From: Nostoc linckia FACHB-104
GTDB taxonomy: Bacteria; Cyanobacteriota; Cyanobacteriia; Cyanobacteriales; Nostocaceae
Direction: 5' to 3'
Length of the DNA: 64,000 bases
Assembly: GCF_014696615.1 (NCBI RefSeq)
Contig: NZ_JACJQJ010000010.1
Span: 113,844 to 177,843, forward strand
The notes beneath the pieces are model-generated. The model was not told the DNA's origin. It worked only from the letters and a program-made list of their open reading frames with translations, and did not search any database. The position numbers were made by a program, and so were the translations under genes. The stretch's first letter is position 1. Each line of letters begins with the position of its first letter. Shown piece by piece: positions 59,155 to 64,000 of the stretch.

Positions 59155-59532
59155 TTAATTGCCTTCTATAAACTTTTGCGCCTGTTCAATAGCCATAACT
59201 AACTCTTGTTGACTGCTGGCTTTGACTTTAAGTTTCTTGCCGTTAGCTTCTACTTCTAATTCAATTGATTTATTACTCAGGCGATCACGCAAAAACCCCA
59301 ACAGTTGCTTAAAATTGGCAAGGCTTACTTCTGTCTGTAAAATTCCTACCAAAAACCCACCAATAGATTTTGAACCTTCTGGTGTTTCTGTTACTGCTAC
59401 AAGTTCTGCACTTTCTACATCTAAGTCTTTAATCTCTCGCAGCAGATTTCGCGCTTCAAGTTCCTGCTCTTCGGCATCTAAGTCTAAATTGATAAGTGCA
59501 ATCGTCAGTTTAACGTTAGATTTAAAACTCAT
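59155..59532 (-). CDS. EACC1-like effector-associated small protein
   Basis: 125 aa, starting MSFKSNVKLTIALINLDLDA. The pattern is that of effector-associated constant component 1 (EACC1), a small domain described with conflict or cell-death effectors in multicellular bacteria: an N-terminal strand, helix EARNLLREIKDLDVESAELV, a Gly-Ser loop (PEGSKSIGGFLVGIL), helix FKQLLGFLRDRL, then VEANGKKLKVKASSQQEL and a final helix. The identification is mine from the pattern, without a profile search. It is the first gene of a two-gene unit with the caspase (29-base gap), which matches how EACC1 proteins are usually found. Confidence 0.72.
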   Translation of the reverse strand: MSFKSNVKLTIALINLDLDAEEQELEARNLLREIKDLDVESAELVAVTETPEGSKSIGGFLVGILQTEVSLANFKQLLGFLRDRLSNKSIELEVEANGKKLKVKASSQQELVMAIEQAQKFIEGN

Positions 59533-60016
59533 TTTGTATCCTTTTATATTTAAAGCCTTTTGCTCTCTGTAGTAATTTCCGTGTTATCTATATTTACATC
59601 AGAGCAAATATGTATATTTACTGAAAATTCTATATTATTTTGCGTAAATCGTGGAAATTAAGGTGAATTTTCTAGAAATATCAGTAAATTTATTCAGACT
59701 ATGACTCAACAAATTAGTATCAAAACACAACACTACTCGCAAAAACCAAGTCCTCTTTATCCCATGTTTCAGCTTATCTGTGTATGAAAATTATCAAATT
59801 TTCTTGCAGAGTTTATACTTAATGCTTAAGTATAAATATTTATCAGTATATATAGAGAAAGCGCGATCGCACCTTGCCCCCTGCAAATCCCACTCACACG
59901 GGTCAATGATAAACTCATGGCTAAGGTGCTTAACCTGCTATTGGATTAGTTAATCAAGGCGCTACTTCTGGCTTGCGGTAATAGCGCTGATCAAAACCGA
60001 GTACAGAAAAATTACG
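59533..60016. other. Divergent promoter region between the caspase unit and the hydroxylase/dehydrogenase gene
   Basis: 484 bases without a gene. A HIP1 octamer occurs near 59862. The AT-rich left half probably drives the EACC1-caspase unit (minus strand) and the right half the gene at 60017. No clear inverted repeat is seen. Confidence 0.4.
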
Positions 60017-61267
60017 ATGAATGTTTTAGCACAAAGCTGGGCTGAGATTGCGGCTCAATTACAGATAAATTGGAATCTGGTAAATACCTGCTTGCAGTTT
60101 GCTAGTTGGGGATTAGTCTCGCTGTTGTTGGCGGAAATAGTGAGAGATAGCTATCATGCTTTGTGTCACTATGTCCCCCCGCTTGGTAAATGGCATAATA
60201 AGCACCACATGGCGTATCGCCGCGATTTATCGGTAGTTTCTTTAAAAATTTACCAAGAGTCTCAGTTATACAACGATATTGTCGAGTCAACGCTATTGGT
60301 CGTAGTTTTGACTGTCATAGCTTTACTGCTGCAGCAATGGGGTTTTTGGCTGGGTGTAGCCTATGCTTTCACCTTCTTATATGGCGCATCCCGGCGATAT
60401 TTTCTCGGTAAAATTGATACAGATTATACTCACCTCCCCGGGCCATTAGAAACTATTCCCTCGGTTTGGTGGGTAAATCGTTCTTACCACTGGCGACATC
60501 ATTTTGATGATGTTAATGCTTATTACAGTGGGGTGTTTCCTTTAGTAGATACTGTATTGGGAACGGGTTTATCTCTTAAAGGTAAAACCATTGCTTTAAC
60601 TGGTGCTTCTGGTGCTTTGGGACAAGCATTGACGGCTGAATTGATTAAAAATAATGCCAAGGTAGTAGCCTTAACTACTAATCCCGAAAAATTACAGCCT
60701 CAAGAAAAGCTAACTGTAATTTCTTGGGAATTGGGTAAAGAAGCAGAGTTAAAAGCTGCTTTAGAAAAAGTTGATATTTTGATTATCAATCACGGCGTTA
60801 ATGTCTATGCTAACCGCACTTCAGAAGCGATTCAGTCTTCTTATGAGGTCAATACTTTTTCCACATTGCGGTTGATGGATATATTTTTGACAACCGTTAC
60901 CGGGCCGCAATCCAAAGCAACTAAGGAAATTTGGGTTAACACTTCCGAAGCTGAAGTATCTCCGGCTTTAAGTCCTCTTTATGAACTCAGTAAACGCGCC
61001 ATAGGAGATATTGTTACCCTCAAGCGTTTGGATGGGGATTGTATAATTCGCAAGTTAATTCTGGGGCCTTTTAAGAGTCAACTTAATCCTTATGGGGTAA
61101 TGTCAGCGCCGCAAGTAGCCCGTGCAATTTTGTTTTTAGCAAAGCGAGACTTCCGCAATATTATTGTGTCGATCAATCCCCTGACATATCTGCTGTTCCC
61201 GTTGAAGGAAGTTAGCACTTGGCTTTACTATCGAATCTTTAGTAAAAAGGTTCAATCATTGAACTAA
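60017..61267 (+). CDS. Fusion of fatty acid hydroxylase-like membrane domain and short-chain dehydrogenase
   Basis: 416 aa. The N-terminal 185 residues have the sterol desaturase/FA hydroxylase histidine clusters: HALCH (47-51), HNKHH (60-64) and HWRHH (158-162), with membrane helices at about 27-44 and 92-125. The C-terminal part is an SDR: TGASGALG (195-202) binds NAD(P), INHG (257-260), and the catalytic Ser310, Tyr322 and Lys326 (YELSK). Other cyanobacteria have this bifunctional type. It could hydroxylate and oxidise the same lipid or carotenoid substrate; the substrate is unknown. No obvious ribosome site precedes the ATG. Confidence 0.85.
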   Translation: MNVLAQSWAEIAAQLQINWNLVNTCLQFASWGLVSLLLAEIVRDSYHALCHYVPPLGKWHNKHHMAYRRDLSVVSLKIYQESQLYNDIVESTLLVVVLTVIALLLQQWGFWLGVAYAFTFLYGASRRYFLGKIDTDYTHLPGPLETIPSVWWVNRSYHWRHHFDDVNAYYSGVFPLVDTVLGTGLSLKGKTIALTGASGALGQALTAELIKNNAKVVALTTNPEKLQPQEKLTVISWELGKEAELKAALEKVDILIINHGVNVYANRTSEAIQSSYEVNTFSTLRLMDIFLTTVTGPQSKATKEIWVNTSEAEVSPALSPLYELSKRAIGDIVTLKRLDGDCIIRKLILGPFKSQLNPYGVMSAPQVARAILFLAKRDFRNIIVSINPLTYLLFPLKEVSTWLYYRIFSKKVQSLN

Positions 61268-61384
61268 TCCGTCATTATCAACATAATTACTAATTTGTAA
61301 TTCGTAATTAAATTAACCTTTGCTACGCAACGCTACCGCGAACACGCAGGGTATTAGCAATTACGAATTACTAATTTTTAATTA
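61268..61384. other. Gap before the insertion sequence
   Basis: Short AT-rich region with TTACGAATTACTAATT-type repeats and CGCTACCGCGAACACGCAGG. No gene. The last bases, TAATTA (61379-61384), recur at 62891-62896. Confidence 0.45.
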
Positions 61385-62890
61385 CTGGAGTTTAGACTAA
61401 ATGGCCTGTGCCGCAAGAAAAAAATAAGGGGTGTGCTTGAACACAGGCCCCCTATTAGCAGAAGCTGAGAAAAGAACCACCAATTCTCATCTGCCAATAT
61501 GAACCGTGCCAAATTAGAGGAGTTTCGTCAAGCAGCGTACAGTTATTTGGGAAGAGCGCATGATGCAACATTTGAATTAATGGATGCAGTATTGCTGACT
61601 AGGAACGCATACAGTTTGGCAGATTTATCGCTATCACCAGCATTTAGGCGTAAGTGGCCAAGCATTTACGAAGCATTACAAGATAGCAGACCACAGCGGC
61701 AGAAATTGATGCAGTTATACATCAAACAGATGCCAGCAGAGGGTCGTCCGTTATTAGCTGGCGACCACACAGCTTGGTCGCGCCCAGATGCGGTAACTTT
61801 GCAGGAAAGGACGATTGAACACAGCAGTGTTTCAATGGGAGGAGACAAGCCAATCACGGTTGGTCAGGGCTATAGCACCATTGCTTGGATACCGGAGAAT
61901 TCGGGCAGTTGGGCATTACCGTTGAGACATGAACGAATTACCAGTTGGGAAAGCCCAATCCAGAAAGCAGCATGGCAACTACAACAAGTATGTGAGAATT
62001 TACCTACCAGACCAATTTCGGTTTGGGATAGTGAGTACGGCTGCGCCCCTTTCGTGTTGAAAACAGCCGATATCAAAGCAGATATTCTTGTCCGTTTACG
62101 TTCAAACTTATGTTTATGGGGCGCACCGCCACCATATTCTGGCAAGGGACGACCGAGGAAGCATGGTGATAAATTTAAGTTGAATGATACTTCGACATGG
62201 ACTGAAGCTACTCAAACTATAGAAGTAAACCATGCCAAACTAGGACGTATCAAGGTGAGCTTGTGGTCAAATTTTCATTTTCGGAAAGCCGCTACACGTC
62301 CGATGTCCTTGATTCGGGTTGAGCGTCTTGATGAGCTTGGCAACTTGCGGGTGTTAAAACCTTTGTGGTTGGCTTGGCTGGGAGAACAAATGCCGCCTTT
62401 AGAAGAAGTTTGGCAACTCTACTTGCGGCGTTTTACTGTTGACCATTGGTATCGATTTTTGAAGCAACGCTTACACTGGACTCTTCCCAAACTAAGTACC
62501 CCTAAACAATGTGAGCGTTGGAGTGACTTAATGCCCATCATGACTTGGGAATTGTGGTTAGCCCGTGATATCGTTGCAGATAACCCTCTACCTTGGCAGA
62601 AGTTATTGGTTAGTTTGACTCCTGGAAGAGTTGCCCAAGCAATGGAGAGCATTTTAGCGAAGATTGCTACTCCTGCCCGTCCGCCCAAACCTCGTGGAAA
62701 GTCCCCTGGCTGGAAACCAGGACAACTACGACAACGTAGAATTCGTTATCCTGTTGTCAGAAAAACTACAACTAAGCCACGCAAGCAACAACCAGAATCT
62801 GCTTAAGATTATTGATTTTCATGCCTGAACTCTGTTTGTTTTCAACTCAGCGTTCCTGGGTCGTTTTTTGCTGCTTAGTCTAAACTCCAG
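61385..62890 (+). mobile_element. Complete insertion sequence (about 1.5 kb), IS4/IS701-like DDE type
   Basis: Perfect 16-base terminal inverted repeats: CTGGAGTTTAGACTAA at 61385-61400 and its complement at 62875-62890. TAATTA flanks both ends (61379-61384, 62891-62896), consistent with a short target duplication, although this sequence is itself palindromic. One transposase fills the element. The intact frame and perfect ends suggest recent arrival. An inverted repeat GGCCTGTG/CACAGGCC lies upstream of the transposase start (from 61403). Confidence 0.85.
61499..62806 (+). CDS. Transposase (DDE-type, IS701/IS4-like)
   Basis: 435 aa. The RNase-H-like catalytic core begins with LLAGDHTAWSRPDA (first Asp) and the second Asp is in VWDSEYGC; the region RFTVDHWYRFLKQRLHWTLPK is the expected place of the third acidic residue, which I cannot assign with certainty. 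The C-terminus is strongly basic (PPKPRGKSPGWKPGQLRQRR). The gene is intact and framed by the inverted repeats of the element. Confidence 0.88.
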   Translation: MNRAKLEEFRQAAYSYLGRAHDATFELMDAVLLTRNAYSLADLSLSPAFRRKWPSIYEALQDSRPQRQKLMQLYIKQMPAEGRPLLAGDHTAWSRPDAVTLQERTIEHSSVSMGGDKPITVGQGYSTIAWIPENSGSWALPLRHERITSWESPIQKAAWQLQQVCENLPTRPISVWDSEYGCAPFVLKTADIKADILVRLRSNLCLWGAPPPYSGKGRPRKHGDKFKLNDTSTWTEATQTIEVNHAKLGRIKVSLWSNFHFRKAATRPMSLIRVERLDELGNLRVLKPLWLAWLGEQMPPLEEVWQLYLRRFTVDHWYRFLKQRLHWTLPKLSTPKQCERWSDLMPIMTWELWLARDIVADNPLPWQKLLVSLTPGRVAQAMESILAKIATPARPPKPRGKSPGWKPGQLRQRRIRYPVVRKTTTKPRKQQPESA

Positions 62891-62896
62891 TAATTA

Positions 62897-63032
62897 CTCA
62901 CTCCACAATATTTATAGGACTTAGGTAAGTGTCATATTTTTTTTCGTTTAGGTTTGTCCAGAGTCAAATGTCAAGAGTCCAAAAAATCTCAATTTTTGAC
63001 CTTTGACTCTTGACTCCTATACCAGAGGATCA
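62897..63032. other. Gap with fold-back repeat between IS and CHAT fragment
   Basis: GTCAAATGTCAAGAGTCCAA (62960-62980) faces TTGACCTTTGACTCTTGACTC (62997-63017). The same kind of fold-back occurs at 18117-18172. It abuts the broken 5' end of the CHAT fragment. Confidence 0.5.
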
Positions 63033-63446
63033 ATGTGCCAGTTGCGTAAGTCCTGTTGGAATCAAAAAAATCAACAGCTAGAATCGCGGCGACAACAACT
63101 GCAAAATCAGTTTTCTGAAACTTCAGCCCAAGAAATTCGCCAATTAGAAACCCAAGTCTATCAACAAGCCGAAGAAATATCCCGCAAGTTTCCCGAAGTT
63201 GCCGAACTCTTTGAAACTACACCTGAAGATATTAACAAGCTGAAATCATCTATCCCAGCCGGAACGGTAGTAATTCAACCTGTTCTATTGACGAATGTGA
63301 AAGATATACCAAAGTCTCTAGCAATTTTTATCTTAACTAACAATAAATTAGATATTATCAAAACAGCGATTAAGCCTGCAGAATTTGACCAAATTCTCAC
63401 CCAATATTTAGAGCAAGTGCAGGATGACGGTGTTGAAGCAAATTGA
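63033..63446 (+). pseudogene. Fragment of a CHAT-domain protein
   Basis: About 137 codons. A coiled stretch (QQLESRRQQLQNQFSET) leads into KFPEVAELFETTPEDINKLK and IPAGTVVIQPVLLTNVKDIP, then FILTNNKLDIIKTAIKPAEFDQIL, the segment that precedes and opens the CHAT peptidase domain in TPR-CHAT proteins. The protein then stops before the catalytic His and Cys region. The 5' part, where TPR repeats would be, is missing and replaced by a fold-back repeat. So both ends are gone and it is probably a remnant, near an intact insertion sequence. Confidence 0.7.
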
Positions 63447-64000
63447 CCGTCATCCGTTTTACTGGTCGCCATTTATTTTAATTGGCGACGCACGATGAAT
63501 ATAGCTTTTCTTGGTTGAGTATAATATTACTCTGTTTTGGGGAAAAGGTTAAAGGTTAAGAGTTAAAGGTTTTTTCTTCCCCTTTTTCCCTTCCCCCTTC
63601 CCCGACAAGTATTGATACCTAGGCGTAGGTTGGGGAGCCACTGCGTTGGACGGGTCTCCCGGCTTAAAGCAAGTGGCGTTTGAGGGACGAAACCTAACCT
63701 ACAATTTATCCTTAACAGAACCGTATTGCACTATATTCTAGAGGGAATGGCAGTACCCAGTGATGTCAACTTAAGGTGAAACCCGCTTGGTTGCGAGGTT
63801 TCGCCCTCACCCCCAGCCCCTCTCCCACAGGGCGCTACGGTGTACACACATCTCTGGGCTAGTGCAGAATGTGGGTTAGATCCCCCTAAATCCCCCTTAC
63901 TATGCATTATAAACATCTTTCTTAACAGAAAATTGGACAAAAGCCAGAGATTGTGTATTGTCTAAACGAAGACCTGGAAGCATCGCAAAGTCAGCAAATG
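63447..64000. other. Repeat-rich non-coding end of the window
   Basis: Contains GGTCGCCA/TTGGCGAC (63465-63489), TTAAAGG heptamers, a GGGGAGCCACTGCGTTGGAC segment typical of cyanobacterial dispersed repeats, a fragment of the TACCAATT family (ATATTCTAGAGGGAATGG, about 63729-63746), a CCCTCACCCCCAGCCCCTCT stretch and CCCCCTAAATCCCCC. No gene is seen; something may begin after 63950, beyond what the window shows. Confidence 0.5.

Noticed and set aside
63731..63940. 69-codon open frame near the window end
   Set aside because: It is made of dispersed GC-rich repeat sequence common in these genomes.

Overview
The window is chromosomal DNA from a filamentous, almost certainly heterocyst-forming cyanobacterium (Nostocales; Nostoc/Calothrix/Tolypothrix-like). 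The evidence is: dense HIP1 octamers (GCGATCGC), a DevB-DevC-DevA type exporter, a phytochrome, Ycf54 (chlorophyll cyclase subunit), sucrose synthase, AHEINNP-type histidine kinases, WD40 protein kinases, heptanucleotide repeats (STRR type) and several families of small interspersed repeats. Coding density is moderate, with many AT-rich gaps of 0.3-1.3 kb that hold repeats rather than genes. I saw no rRNA, tRNA or CRISPR array.

Layout. 1-5.4 kb: the end of a probable TetR-type regulator, a DevB / DUF2834 / DevC / DevA export cluster, then an ExbB-ExbD proton-channel pair. 5.5-14 kb: housekeeping and metabolic genes (AI-2E family permease, Nudix hydrolase, small lipoprotein, FolD, GGPP synthase CrtE with a DUF212 phosphatase-like protein, a secreted protein, Ycf54, a SnoaL-like protein, PdxJ). 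14-17.2 kb: two tandem paralogous glycosyltransferases. 18.5-23.8 kb: a phytochrome hybrid kinase that keeps both possible bilin-binding cysteines, and a REC-HK-REC-HPt hybrid kinase. 25-35 kb: MBL-fold protein, zinc-ribbon/kinase/TPR/WD40 protein, HolB and Tmk, a transporter-histidine kinase fusion, ArgS. 35-50 kb: EamA and MFS transporters, a 38-residue membrane protein, sucrose synthase, two peptidoglycan-binding miniproteins, an animal-type haem peroxidase, a Ca2+/H+ antiporter, a GH57/DUF3536 enzyme. 50.8-56.5 kb: a CBS-like histidine kinase, MutS, a Uma2 protein. 56.6-59.5 kb: a two-gene unit of an EACC1-like small protein and a membrane-anchored caspase with an extracytoplasmic ligand-binding domain. 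60-63.4 kb: a hydroxylase/short-chain dehydrogenase fusion, a complete 1.5-kb insertion sequence, and a decayed CHAT-protein fragment.

The strongest candidate for an under-described system is the EACC1-caspase pair. The caspase appears to be a one-pass receptor protease: cytoplasmic C14 domain with catalytic His80/Cys134, helical repeats, one membrane segment, then a TPR-like stretch and a type-1 periplasmic-binding domain outside. This fits the conflict or programmed-cell-death modules known from multicellular bacteria, but with a nutrient-receptor-like sensor. A CHAT remnant beside an IS 4 kb away suggests the region gains and loses such effectors.

The non-coding layer is also informative. 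A MITE-like family with AGGGACTTCCA ends has four copies, one of which supplies the last codons and stop of the phytochrome gene. A second family of about 98 bp has TACCAATT ends. Heptamer repeats overlap start codons of three genes and have entered the mutS reading frame just before the Walker A motif.
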